This document shows, one piece after another, positions 24,075-31,564 of a DNA stretch of 31,564 bases. The notes under the pieces are model-generated. The model saw only the letters and a list, made by a program, of their open reading frames with translations. It did not search any database and had not been told where the DNA came from. Location: positions 1-31,564 of the forward strand of contig DAISJD010000026.1 of NCBI GenBank assembly GCA_036821645.1, read 5' to 3'. Origin of the DNA: DAISJD01 sp036821645 (GTDB lineage Bacteria > Pseudomonadota > Alphaproteobacteria > ATCC43930 > CGMCC-115725). The first letter of the stretch is position 1, and each line of letters begins with the position of its first letter. A program made the translations under genes and the position numbers.

Positions 24075-26198
24075 ATGAACTCTACAGCATCGCGCTCTAT
24101 GCGGTCGTTTTTGCCGGTTGCCTTGGGTCTCGTCGTGACGAGCACAGCAGTGTCAGCCCAAGAAGCGGTGAAACCGCGCGTTTTCGTCAATCCGCCACGC
24201 CTGCAACAATCCGCACCGGCGGCCCCGGAACGCAATTATGGCCTGCCGGTCGGAATGGGCCATGCCGGGACGGAACGGGCCTATGAACTGACCGTGCAAT
24301 ATAGCGACGGCGAATTGTTCAATCCGTCGACGGGCAAGAACCAAAAGGTCCGCCTGCGCAGCTATACCGGGCCGACCGACAATAAGGCGGCCCCGTTCGT
24401 CGCGCCGGAAATCGAGGCCGCCCCCGGCGATACGGTGCGCATCACGCTGCATAATCGCCTACCTGTTGACGCGAGCTGCGGGCCGAATGCAGGACCGACC
24501 AATTCGCCCCATTGTTTCAACGGCACCAATCTCCATTCCCACGGTCTTTGGGTCAGTCCGACCGGAAACAGCGACAATGTTTTGATTTCGTTGAATCCGG
24601 GTCAGGATTTTCAATATGAATACAATATCCCGGCCGATCATCCGGCGGGGACCTTTTGGTATCATACCCACCGCCACGGCTCGACGGCACTCCAAGTATC
24701 GAGCGGCATGGCCGGGGCCTTGATTCTCCATGGGGATCGGCTGCCGCGCCCGACGGTGAACGGCGATCTCGACACGTTGTTGGTGACGCCCGTTTCCGGT
24801 AGCCCGGCGAAAACCATGCCGATGCCGGATCGAACCTTGGTTCTACAACAAATTGCCTATGCCTGTGCCGACCAAAACGGGCAAATTCTCTATCAGAAAG
24901 ATGATAAGGGCAATCCGACGACGAACCCGGTTTGGAGCTGCACGGGCGATCAGATCGGGATGATCGAAAGCTATAACCAATTTACCGGCACCAGTTGGAC
25001 GCAATCCGGGCGCTGGACCAGCATCAATGGTATCGTTCTGCCCAGCTTTACCGGTGTTGAAGTGGGCAAGCCCGAACGCTGGCGTTTCATTCATGCCGGG
25101 GTCGAAGATACGATCAAGGTCAGTTTCGTGAAGGCATCGAAACCGATACCCACCGATCTTGGCAAGTTTGCCAAGGAAGAAGTTGCAACCTTCATCAATG
25201 AATATTGTAAGGGATCGGGTATCCCCTCTGTCATTGCCGCCGCCGATGGCTTGACCTTGAACAACAGTATCGTAACCGATACGGCGACCCTGCAGCCGGG
25301 ATATCGCTACGATCTGTTGCCGGTTTTCACGGAACCCGGTACCTATTGCATCCTTTCGCCGACCCAAGAAAAAAGCGGGGCGGTTGGCAATAAGGACGTG
25401 CCCCAATCGCTGTTGGGATTTGTTGCGGTTACCGGCACGGCCCTGCCAGCCGGGACATCCCCGATCGAGGTGTTGGTCGATCGTCTGACGGCGGCGGCCG
25501 ATGCCGTGATGCCGGAAGATGTGAAGCGATCGATCAAGGAGGATTTAGCCGCCAAGGATCCGAAAACCGGCAAGCCGTCACCGAAATTCACCCGCTTTGT
25601 CCCGCACCCGACCATCACCAATGATGAAATCAAGAAGAGCAACCAACACGAGGAAAAGTTGGTCTTCTATTTAGGGGCAGGCGATCAGAATGCGGTTGAG
25701 TTCGCTGTCGGTCATGATTTCGAGACGATCAATTACGGTGGTTATTATGTGCCGAAAGGGGCGCAGGAATATAATCCCGATCGGATCGACCGCAGCCTCG
25801 TCTTAGGGGCGGCGCAACAATGGGAATTGCGCTCCTACAGCGTTAGCCATCCGTTCCATATCCATGTCAACCCGTTCCAAATCGTGGCGATCTACGACCC
25901 GAACGGCAATGATGTCAGCTTGCCCGGCGTCGTGGAAGCCGATGGCGATTCCCAATTCGCCGGTCTGAGCGGGGCCTGGAAAGATACCTTGTTCGTCAAG
26001 ACCAAGATCCCGTTCGGGCAATTGACGGCGGACCCAAAAGGTTATTATCGGGTGATCATCCGCACCCGCTACGAACGCTATATCGGGGAATTCGTGCTGC
26101 ATTGCCATATTCTGGATCATGAAGACCAGGGCATGATGCAAAACGTTCAGATCGGCCTGTCCGACGGCATGGGTGGGATCAGACAAGGGCATCATTGA
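24075..26198 (+). CDS. exported multicopper oxidase
   Basis: A 707-residue secreted multicopper oxidase with a signal peptide (first about 28 residues, ending AVSA-QEA). The copper motifs are in order: His154-x-His156 (NLHSHGLW), WYHTHRHG at 195-202, HPFHIHVNPF from residue 592, and HCHILDHEDQGMM from 676, giving the type 1 Cys677 with His682 and axial Met687. This is a complete four-motif set for one type 1 and one trinuclear site. It is longer than the usual 450-550 residues because of an N-terminal stretch and a long middle region. It acts in the periplasm on phenolics, metals or similar electron donors; the substrate is unknown. GGAG seven bases before the ATG fixes the start. It converges with phnM, 118 bases away. 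Confidence 0.9.
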   Translation: MNSTASRSMRSFLPVALGLVVTSTAVSAQEAVKPRVFVNPPRLQQSAPAAPERNYGLPVGMGHAGTERAYELTVQYSDGELFNPSTGKNQKVRLRSYTGPTDNKAAPFVAPEIEAAPGDTVRITLHNRLPVDASCGPNAGPTNSPHCFNGTNLHSHGLWVSPTGNSDNVLISLNPGQDFQYEYNIPADHPAGTFWYHTHRHGSTALQVSSGMAGALILHGDRLPRPTVNGDLDTLLVTPVSGSPAKTMPMPDRTLVLQQIAYACADQNGQILYQKDDKGNPTTNPVWSCTGDQIGMIESYNQFTGTSWTQSGRWTSINGIVLPSFTGVEVGKPERWRFIHAGVEDTIKVSFVKASKPIPTDLGKFAKEEVATFINEYCKGSGIPSVIAAADGLTLNNSIVTDTATLQPGYRYDLLPVFTEPGTYCILSPTQEKSGAVGNKDVPQSLLGFVAVTGTALPAGTSPIEVLVDRLTAAADAVMPEDVKRSIKEDLAAKDPKTGKPSPKFTRFVPHPTITNDEIKKSNQHEEKLVFYLGAGDQNAVEFAVGHDFETINYGGYYVPKGAQEYNPDRIDRSLVLGAAQQWELRSYSVSHPFHIHVNPFQIVAIYDPNGNDVSLPGVVEADGDSQFAGLSGAWKDTLFVKTKIPFGQLTADPKGYYRVIIRTRYERYIGEFVLHCHILDHEDQGMMQNVQIGLSDGMGGIRQGHH

Positions 26199-26228
26199 TC
26201 GGGTAGAGCGTACGTCTTTGTGCCGCAA

Positions 26229-26264
26229 GCGACCGCACCATTCCCCGCAGGTCGGTGCGGTCGC
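26229..26264. terminator. hairpin between the multicopper oxidase gene and phnM
   Basis: Perfect 11-bp stem GCGACCGCACC (26229-26239) / GGTGCGGTCGC (26254-26264) with a 14-base loop between the convergent genes. No T-run follows on either strand. Confidence 0.45.
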
Positions 26265-26316
26265 CTATCCCAGACTGGCGTTTTGGATGATCGCGAAACG
26301 CTGGTCGGGTTTATCC

Positions 26317-27483
26317 TTAGCCGACCCGTTCGCCCGCCCGCCAGACGCCTCGGATCAAGGGGACGGTGCCGGTATCGCGGACCCAGACGAGATCGCCTTT
26401 GAGCCCCAAGGCGATCTCGCCGCGATCGTTCAGGCCAACGCGGGTGGCGGGTTCGCCGCTGACCGCCCAAATGGCCCGCGGCAAGGTCCAGCCGGGGACC
26501 GTTTGATGGAGCAGAAACGCCCCATAGATGAGGCTGGACGGGACATAATCCGACGACAGAATATCGAGCAACCCGGCCGCCGCCACGGACCTCGCCGAGA
26601 TATTGCCGGAATGGGATAGACCGCGCACCAGATTGGGCGCCCCCATCATGATGCCGAGGCCCCCATCGGCCGATGCCTCGGCGGCGGCCATCGTCGTTGG
26701 AAATTCGGCGATGGCCATGCCATCCCGCATCGCCTCGACCACATGATCCGCCGTCGCGTCGTCGTGGCTGGCAAGCGTGATCCCGCGCGCCTGAGACAAT
26801 GCTACGATGGTGGCGCGATTATTGGCCCCGTAGGTCGCGGAATTTTCCATTTGGCGATGATAGAATTCATCGAATTCCGCATCGGAAAACCCGAATTTTT
26901 TAAGATAATAGTCGCGATATTTGTCGAGCGAGATGAATTGCCGCTGACCCGGCGTATGATCCATGATCGAGACCAGTTTCAAGCTTGCATCGTCGCACAG
27001 TCCTTGGAACAGGGCGGGGCAATCGCGATAGCTGATCTCGCAGCGCAGATGCAGAAAATGATCGACTTTCAGCAGGGATTGGCTTCGGGCGGTTTCGATC
27101 GCACCGGTGATCTCGCGCAGGGTTTCGATCCGGTCACCCCGGGTCGAGATTTCGCCGACAGCCAGGGAGTCGAACACCGTGGTGATGCCTGCCGCCGTCA
27201 CTTCGGCATCGTGGGCCATGATCGCGGCTAAGGATGGCCAGCGGGTGCCGGGCCTGGGGATCGCATGGCGTTCGACATTGTCCGTATGGAGTTCGACGAG
27301 GCCGGGGATGAGATAATCGCCGTCGCAATCGATGCTCGCGGCCCTAACCCCGCGTGCAGGCGTGATCGCCGTGATCAGACCGTTTTCTACGGTCACGTCC
27401 CCGGCGACGACATCGTCGGCCAGGACGAGGCGGGCATTGGTGAAGCGGGTGGTTCCAAGGGGGGCAGACACAGGGTCGTTCAT
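26317..27483 (-). CDS. phnM: alpha-D-ribose 1-methylphosphonate 5-triphosphate diphosphatase
   Basis: A 388-residue amidohydrolase-superfamily enzyme of the C-P lyase pathway. It removes pyrophosphate to give ribose 1-phosphonate 5-phosphate, the PhnJ substrate. The metal motif is His66-x-Asp68-Asn69 (GLVELHTDNVE), characteristic of PhnM, followed by ERHAIPRPGTRWP. VSIMDHTPGQRQF and ITLASHDDAT contribute later ligands. ATG at 27483 overlaps the phnL stop as ATGA; the frame stays open upstream but that part is a shadow of phnL. It is the last gene of the operon in this window. No phnN lies downstream. Confidence 0.95.
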   Translation of the reverse strand: MNDPVSAPLGTTRFTNARLVLADDVVAGDVTVENGLITAITPARGVRAASIDCDGDYLIPGLVELHTDNVERHAIPRPGTRWPSLAAIMAHDAEVTAAGITTVFDSLAVGEISTRGDRIETLREITGAIETARSQSLLKVDHFLHLRCEISYRDCPALFQGLCDDASLKLVSIMDHTPGQRQFISLDKYRDYYLKKFGFSDAEFDEFYHRQMENSATYGANNRATIVALSQARGITLASHDDATADHVVEAMRDGMAIAEFPTTMAAAEASADGGLGIMMGAPNLVRGLSHSGNISARSVAAAGLLDILSSDYVPSSLIYGAFLLHQTVPGWTLPRAIWAVSGEPATRVGLNDRGEIALGLKGDLVWVRDTGTVPLIRGVWRAGERVG

Positions 27484-28232
27484 GAGACGGTCTCGACTTC
27501 CTTCATGGCGAATAGGCGGGTTGCGAGCCGGTCGCGCACAGCATGGTCGTGGAAGATACCGACAATTGCAGCCCCATGCCCGCGGACTTCTTCGATGAGA
27601 TCTATGATTGCGGCGCGGTTCACGCCGTCCAGAGAGGCGGTCGGCTCGTCCAGCAACAGGATCGGGTAGGGTAGGATGAGGCCGCGTGCGATATTCACCC
27701 GTTGCTGTTCGCCGCCGGAAAATGTCGCGGGTGCGAGCGACCACAGCCGTTCCGGCAGGTTGACGCGGGCCAATTGCGCCCGCGCCCGATCATGGGCCGC
27801 CTCAGGGTCGATGCCGATCCGGATCAAGGGTTCGGCGACGAGACTGAGACAGTCGAGACGGGGAATGGCCCGTAGGAATTGACTGACGAAGCCGATCGTC
27901 TGACGGCGGAGGGCCAAAACCGTACGCGGGTCGGCGGTTGCGAGATCGATGGTCGCACGATCGGGCGGCGTGATCAGGATCTGGCCCGGACCCGGTGCGT
28001 AATTGCCATAGAGAAGGCGCAGCAAGGTTGATTTACCGGCACCGGATGGCCCGTCCAAGGCGACCAATTCGCCCGCCCTGACGGTGAGATCGAGCCCCTG
28101 GAGGACCCTGAGGCAGGCCCCACCCTGATGATGCAGCGTAAAGCGTTTGCCGAGTGTGCGGACCGCGATGCGGATGGGGTTGTCCATCGTCGCAGGCTGT
28201 TGATGGGTGTTGAAGGCGTGGATCGGGGTCAT
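27480..28232 (-). CDS. phnL: C-P lyase system ABC-type ATPase PhnL
   Basis: A 250-residue ABC ATPase with Walker A GPSGAGKST, Q-loop FVSQFLRAIPRL, signature TFSGGEQQRVNIARGL and Walker B ILLLDEPTASLD. The FVSQFLR segment distinguishes PhnL from PhnK and from transport ATPases. PhnL and PhnK are linked to the C-P lyase core complex rather than to a membrane permease. The start ATG overlaps the phnK stop (ATGA), and its own stop overlaps phnM in the same way. Confidence 0.94.
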   Translation of the reverse strand: MTPIHAFNTHQQPATMDNPIRIAVRTLGKRFTLHHQGGACLRVLQGLDLTVRAGELVALDGPSGAGKSTLLRLLYGNYAPGPGQILITPPDRATIDLATADPRTVLALRRQTIGFVSQFLRAIPRLDCLSLVAEPLIRIGIDPEAAHDRARAQLARVNLPERLWSLAPATFSGGEQQRVNIARGLILPYPILLLDEPTASLDGVNRAAIIDLIEEVRGHGAAIVGIFHDHAVRDRLATRLFAMKEVETVS

Positions 28233-29002
28233 GGCATCAGGATCGAGGAAACGAGGAGTTGGGTATAGGGATGTTGCGGGTCGTCCAACACCCGATCCGA
28301 CAGACCCTGTTCGATGATGGTCCCCCCTTGCATGACCAACAGATGATCGGCCAGCAGCCTTGCGACGCCCAAATCGTGGGTGACGATCACGACCGCGAGA
28401 CCGAGCGTTCGGGTGAGCCTGCGGATGAGGTCGATGAGCCGGGCTTGGACCGAAACATCGAGTCCCCCGGTCGGTTCGTCCATCAGGACGAGGCGGGGGG
28501 CCGTGACGAGATTGCGGGCGATTTGCAGGCGTTGCTGCATCCCGCCGGAAAAACGTGCCGGAGGGTCATCGATCCGATCGGTCGGGATTTCGACCCGGTC
28601 GAGCCACGACAGGGCCTCGCGGCGGATTTCTGCGTAATGGCGCGCACCAAGCGCCATCAGGCGTTCGCCGATATTTGCCCCGGCACTGACATCGAGGCGC
28701 AAGCCGTCACGCGGATTTTGATGAATCATGCCCCACTCGGTACGGGCGATGCGGCGTCGTTCGGCCATGCCGAGCGCCCAGATATCGTGCACCGCGCCGG
28801 TTTTTTCCTGATATCGGATGGTGCCGGTTTGGGGGGCGAGGCGTCCCGAGAGGGCAGCAAGCAGACTGGATTTGCCGGACCCGGATTCACCGACGATACC
28901 CAAGACCTCGCCCGGATAGAGGGCAAAGGACACATCCCGGCAGGCGATGCGGGCCCCATAGGCAACGGTGACGCGATCGGCTTCCAGCAAGGGTGTCGTC
29001 AT
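28229..29002 (-). CDS. phnK: C-P lyase system ABC-type ATPase PhnK
   Basis: A 257-residue ABC ATPase. Walker A is GESGSGKSS at 38-46, the Q-loop includes WGMIHQNPRDGLRLDVSAG, the signature is RFSGGMQQRLQIARNL, and Walker B is LVLMDEPTGGLDVS. The HQNPRDGLR stretch and the C-terminal DDPQHPYTQLLVSS resemble dipeptide-transport-type ATPases, as is usual for PhnK, which binds the PhnGHIJ core. ATG at 29002 overlaps the phnJ stop as ATGA. Confidence 0.95.
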   Translation of the reverse strand: MTTPLLEADRVTVAYGARIACRDVSFALYPGEVLGIVGESGSGKSSLLAALSGRLAPQTGTIRYQEKTGAVHDIWALGMAERRRIARTEWGMIHQNPRDGLRLDVSAGANIGERLMALGARHYAEIRREALSWLDRVEIPTDRIDDPPARFSGGMQQRLQIARNLVTAPRLVLMDEPTGGLDVSVQARLIDLIRRLTRTLGLAVVIVTHDLGVARLLADHLLVMQGGTIIEQGLSDRVLDDPQHPYTQLLVSSILMP

Positions 29003-29883
29003 GATCGGCACGCCTCTATCGTGTCCGGGTGCGCGTCGGGGGATGGTGCGGCGGACCGATTGTGGCAATAATCCGTATCGGAACAGACATGGAGACGACC
29101 GCCGGCATCGTCCAGAATGATTTCATCGAGATAGCTGTCGGTGGCCCCGCACAGCGCACACGGTTCGTCCCACCGTTCGATGGTGAAGGGATGATCCGCA
29201 AAGGCAAGGCTTTCGACCTTGGTATAGGGTGGGACGGCATAGATCCGTTTTTCCCGTCCAGCCCCGAACAACATCAAGGCGGGGGATTGGTTCAGTTTCG
29301 GATTGTCGAATTTCGGGATCGGCGAGGGCCGCATCAAATAATGATCATGGACGATGACCGGATAATCATAGGCGGTGATCACTTGGCCATGATGGGCGAT
29401 ATCTTCGTAGAATTTGACATAAATCGCACCATATTCGCGCAGGCTATGCATGAGGCGCGTCTCGCTATCCCGCGGTTCGAGCCAGCGCAGCGGTTCCGGG
29501 ATCGGCACTTGGAATACGAGGATCTGTCCTGGGACGAGCGGCGTTTCCGGGATGCGGTGGCGGGTTTGAATGACGGTGGCCGCCCGTGTGTCCGTGGTCG
29601 TCGCAACGGCGGCGGTGCGCGCAAAAAACCGCCGGATTGAGACGGCATTGGTCGTATCATCGGCCCCCTGGTCGATCACTTTGAGGCAATCGGTCTTGCC
29701 GATGACGGCGGCGGTCACTTGAATCCCCCCCGTGCCCCAGCCATAGGGCAGCGGCATTTCGCGCGCCGCGAACGGAACTTGAAAACCGGGAATGGCAACG
29801 GCTTTCAGCAGGGCGCGCCGGATCATGCGTTTCGTCTGTTCATCGAGATAGGCGAAATTATAGCCGGTCTCTGGCTCGGTCAT
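28999..29883 (-). CDS. phnJ: radical-SAM C-P lyase PhnJ
   Basis: A 294-residue protein, the enzyme that cleaves the carbon-phosphorus bond using SAM and a 4Fe-4S cluster. Residues Cys242, Cys245 and Cys267 form the cluster set (PCALCGATDS, HVCSDTDYC) and Cys273 is the thiyl-radical Cys; Gly33 (IPGFQVPF) is the glycyl-radical candidate. All are one position on from the E. coli numbering. The N-terminal FAYLDEQTKRMIRRALLKAV is also conserved. ATG at 29883 overlaps the phnI stop as ATGA; a longer open frame upstream is a phnI shadow. Confidence 0.97.
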   Translation of the reverse strand: MTEPETGYNFAYLDEQTKRMIRRALLKAVAIPGFQVPFAAREMPLPYGWGTGGIQVTAAVIGKTDCLKVIDQGADDTTNAVSIRRFFARTAAVATTTDTRAATVIQTRHRIPETPLVPGQILVFQVPIPEPLRWLEPRDSETRLMHSLREYGAIYVKFYEDIAHHGQVITAYDYPVIVHDHYLMRPSPIPKFDNPKLNQSPALMLFGAGREKRIYAVPPYTKVESLAFADHPFTIERWDEPCALCGATDSYLDEIILDDAGGRLHVCSDTDYCHNRSAAPSPDAHPDTIEACRS

Positions 29884-31046
29884 TCGGGGTCTCCCGCCGA
29901 TGTGTCTGCCGCAGGGTCTGTTTGGTCTGCCGCAGGGTCTGTTTGGTCTGTCGCAGGCGCTATATGGTCTGCCGCAGGCGCTGGATGCCACGCCGTCCTG
30001 AGCGCGCGCAGGACCGAGAGTTCGGCTTGAAAATCGACGTAATGGGGCAGTTTTAAATGTTGGGTGAAACCCGACGCCTCGACGTTGTCGAGATGGGACA
30101 GGACGAATTCGGTGTCCTGGGCCGGACTTGCGATGGGTTCGCCCAGATCTTGCGCCCGCAAGGCGCGGTCGACGAGTGCCATGGCCATCGCCTTGCGTTC
30201 GGCCCGCCCGAAACTGAGACCGTAGCCCCGGGTAAATTGCGGCGGGGTGCTGGGGTTGCCCTTGAATTGATTGACCATGTCGCATTCCGTCACCAGGATC
30301 GTGCCGATTTCGACGGCAAACCCCAATTCCTCGGGAATGATCTCGATGGCGACCCGGACCCTGCGGATTTCACCGACAAAGGGGTGGGTATTGCCGTAGC
30401 CCCGTTGGGTGGCATAGCCGAGTGCCAGAAGAAACCCTTCATCGCCGCGTGCCAGGGCCTGGAGACGCAAGGCACGTTCGGCTGGCATCGCCAAGGGGGT
30501 ACGGGTGAGATCGGGCGGCGTCGCGTCGCCCTGTTCTGCCGCCTCGATCAGGCCGTCGGCGGCAAGCAGATCGGCCGTGCGCGGGGTTGCCTGTCCGTCC
30601 GGGACGGCGCTCGGTCTTGGCAGTGGGGTGCAGCCGCCCTCGGCAGCCAAGGCGAAATCCAACAAGCGGTGGGTATAATCGACCGTAGCGCCGAGCGATT
30701 GACCGCCGGGCAGGTCCTTGAACGTGGCTGAAATCCGCCGCTCGACCCGCCCCGCACCGGTATCGACCGGCAGGCTCGCGGCGAGGCGCGGCAGGGTGGT
30801 GCGATAGGCGCGGATCAGAAAAATGGCCTCAACGAGATCGCCTGATGCTTGTTTGACGGCAAGGGCGGCGAGATCGGGGTCGTAGATCGACCCTTCCAGC
30901 ATCACCCGATCGACGGCGGCGGCCAATTGTTCGCGGATCTGAACCGGCGACAACTCCGCGATCATGGGATCGCCGCGCCGGTCGGCCGCCAACAAGCGGT
31001 GTGCGGCATCGATGGCCTGATCGCCGCCTTTGACTGCGACATACAT
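29880..31046 (-). CDS. phnI: C-P lyase core subunit PhnI
   Basis: A 388-residue protein starting MYVAVKGGDQAIDAAHRLLA, the conserved PhnI opening. Later blocks include LKLPHYVDFQAELSVLRALR near the end. PhnI, with PhnG, H and L, exchanges adenine of ATP for the phosphonate to form ribose 1-phosphonate triphosphate. The last about 30 residues are an Ala/Pro/Asp/Thr-rich heptad repeat made by a DNA tandem repeat (see below), an extension I do not expect in the family. It starts three bases after the phnH stop, with GAGGG inside the end of phnH as its ribosome-binding site. Confidence 0.95.
   Translation of the reverse strand: MYVAVKGGDQAIDAAHRLLAADRRGDPMIAELSPVQIREQLAAAVDRVMLEGSIYDPDLAALAVKQASGDLVEAIFLIRAYRTTLPRLAASLPVDTGAGRVERRISATFKDLPGGQSLGATVDYTHRLLDFALAAEGGCTPLPRPSAVPDGQATPRTADLLAADGLIEAAEQGDATPPDLTRTPLAMPAERALRLQALARGDEGFLLALGYATQRGYGNTHPFVGEIRRVRVAIEIIPEELGFAVEIGTILVTECDMVNQFKGNPSTPPQFTRGYGLSFGRAERKAMAMALVDRALRAQDLGEPIASPAQDTEFVLSHLDNVEASGFTQHLKLPHYVDFQAELSVLRALRTAWHPAPAADHIAPATDQTDPAADQTDPAADTSAGDPE
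29904..29987 (-). repeat. four 21-bp tandem repeats in the 3' end of phnI
   Basis: Units start at 29904, 29925, 29946 and 29967. The first two are identical, and the others differ at a few bases. Being 21 bases long, each unit adds seven residues (like APATDQT and DPAADQT) and keeps the frame, giving a soluble, acidic, disordered-looking tail. Confidence 0.88.
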
Positions 31047-31049
31047 GGG

Positions 31050-31562
31050 TCATCCCTCCGTCACATGGGTGGTGCGGGGGAGGGCGACGAGGCGGTCGCC
31101 TGCGACCAGATAGAGATCGAGCCCGCAGGGAAAACGGGTCATCAAGGCGGATCGCGCCTGCCAGAAGTGCGGCGGGACCCCGGCAATCCCGATGCGGCGC
31201 ACCGTTTTGATGCCGGGGCCAGTGAGGCACAAGGGGCCGTCCGGTAAGAAGGCGTCGACCCGGATGATAAGACTGGTCGATAGATGGGGGGATGCGTCGT
31301 TGCCCAGCGCCCACTGGGTGAGGGGCATGGCCGCCTCGGGACTGGTAAGGAGGGCGAAGGCGGCCGCGTGCGGTGCCGTGGTTCCGGGGGCACCGGTATG
31401 AAAACCCAGATAGGCGTCCAAACCGCTATCCGGGGCGAGCCAGATCGGCGTGTCGAGATCGGCCAGTGTCAGGGCGAGGGCCAAGGCCGCGGGCGGCATG
31501 GGGGGGGGCGGCATTTCGACCGGGGGGGCCAGGGGGGCAGCGGGTCCCGGGTCGGGCCCGGC
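31050..31562 (-). CDS. phnH: C-P lyase subunit PhnH (N-terminus cut by window end)
   Basis: About 170 residues of PhnH; the frame is open to the right edge, so the N-terminal FR-x-x-M-x-PG region lies outside. Aligned blocks known from E. coli PhnH include LTLADLDTPIWLAP, FHTGAP, LCLTGPGIKTVRRI, FPCGLDLYLVAGDRLVALPRTTHV. PhnH is part of the G-H-I-J core complex. Between 31490 and 31562 the codons give a Pro/Ala-rich run (APLAPPVEMPPPPMPPAAL), longer than expected. phnG should lie immediately upstream. Confidence 0.93.
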   Translation of the reverse strand, partial: AGPDPGPAAPLAPPVEMPPPPMPPAALALALTLADLDTPIWLAPDSGLDAYLGFHTGAPGTTAPHAAAFALLTSPEAAMPLTQWALGNDASPHLSTSLIIRVDAFLPDGPLCLTGPGIKTVRRIGIAGVPPHFWQARSALMTRFPCGLDLYLVAGDRLVALPRTTHVTEG

Positions 31563-31564
31563 CG

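Noticed and set aside
27484..27744. Upstream extension of phnM
   Set aside because: It lies inside phnL on the same strand in another frame; the ATGA start at 27483 is canonical.
29884..30285. Upstream extension of phnJ
   Set aside because: It is a shadow of phnI, made repeat-rich by the tandem repeat.
1..31564. CRISPR arrays, insertion sequences, tRNA and rRNA genes
   Set aside because: I saw no spaced repeats, transposase, terminal inverted repeats, T-loop sequence or rRNA segments.

Overview
The window is about 31.5 kb of a GC-rich (roughly 60 % by eye) bacterial chromosome. Gene families and layout point to an alphaproteobacterium, perhaps of the Rhodospirillales. No rRNA, tRNA, insertion sequence, CRISPR array or prophage is visible. 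Genes are densely packed with many 4-nt ATGA overlaps. A few strongly AT-rich intergenic islands stand out, and the palindrome GATC is very frequent.

Left third (1-15.2 kb): housekeeping and envelope genes. First comes the tail of an FAD/NAD(P) oxidoreductase, followed by a SAM methyltransferase translationally coupled to a small GT-A glycosyltransferase of the TIGR04282 type. A DUF4349 lipoprotein, a MaoC-like hydratase and glyoxalase I (gloA) follow. On the minus strand are infC (non-canonical AUA start, strong terminator) and thrS, preceded by two overlapping glycosyltransferase genes (GT4 and GT9). Then come an alpha/beta hydrolase, a second large GT4 enzyme, pyrC, an EamA-type exporter and an RluA-family pseudouridine synthase.

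Right two thirds (15.2-31.5 kb): an organophosphonate region. It contains a DUF1045 (TIGR03223, 2H phosphoesterase-like) gene, the phosphonate importer genes phnC (ATPase), phnD (binding protein) and phnE (permease), and the C-P lyase operon phnH-I-J-K-L-M on the minus strand, running in from the right edge. phnI to phnM are joined by four successive ATGA overlaps. Together these genes would import phosphonates under phosphate starvation and break the C-P bond: PhnI with G and H attaches ribose triphosphate, PhnM removes pyrophosphate, and the radical-SAM enzyme PhnJ cleaves the bond.

The most unusual feature is that phnE is separated from phnCD by about 4 kb. That stretch holds an exported DUF2252 (kinase-fold-like) protein and a coupled pair: a redoxin-like/2OG-Fe(II) oxygenase fusion overlapping a sulfotransferase. 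phnE has its own well-formed Pho box and -10 element. A small uncharacterised protein with a possible Cys-His-Asp centre and an exported multicopper oxidase lie between phnE and the C-P lyase operon. The oxygenase-sulfotransferase pair and the DUF2252 protein are the best candidates for undescribed biology here; their roles cannot be settled from sequence alone.
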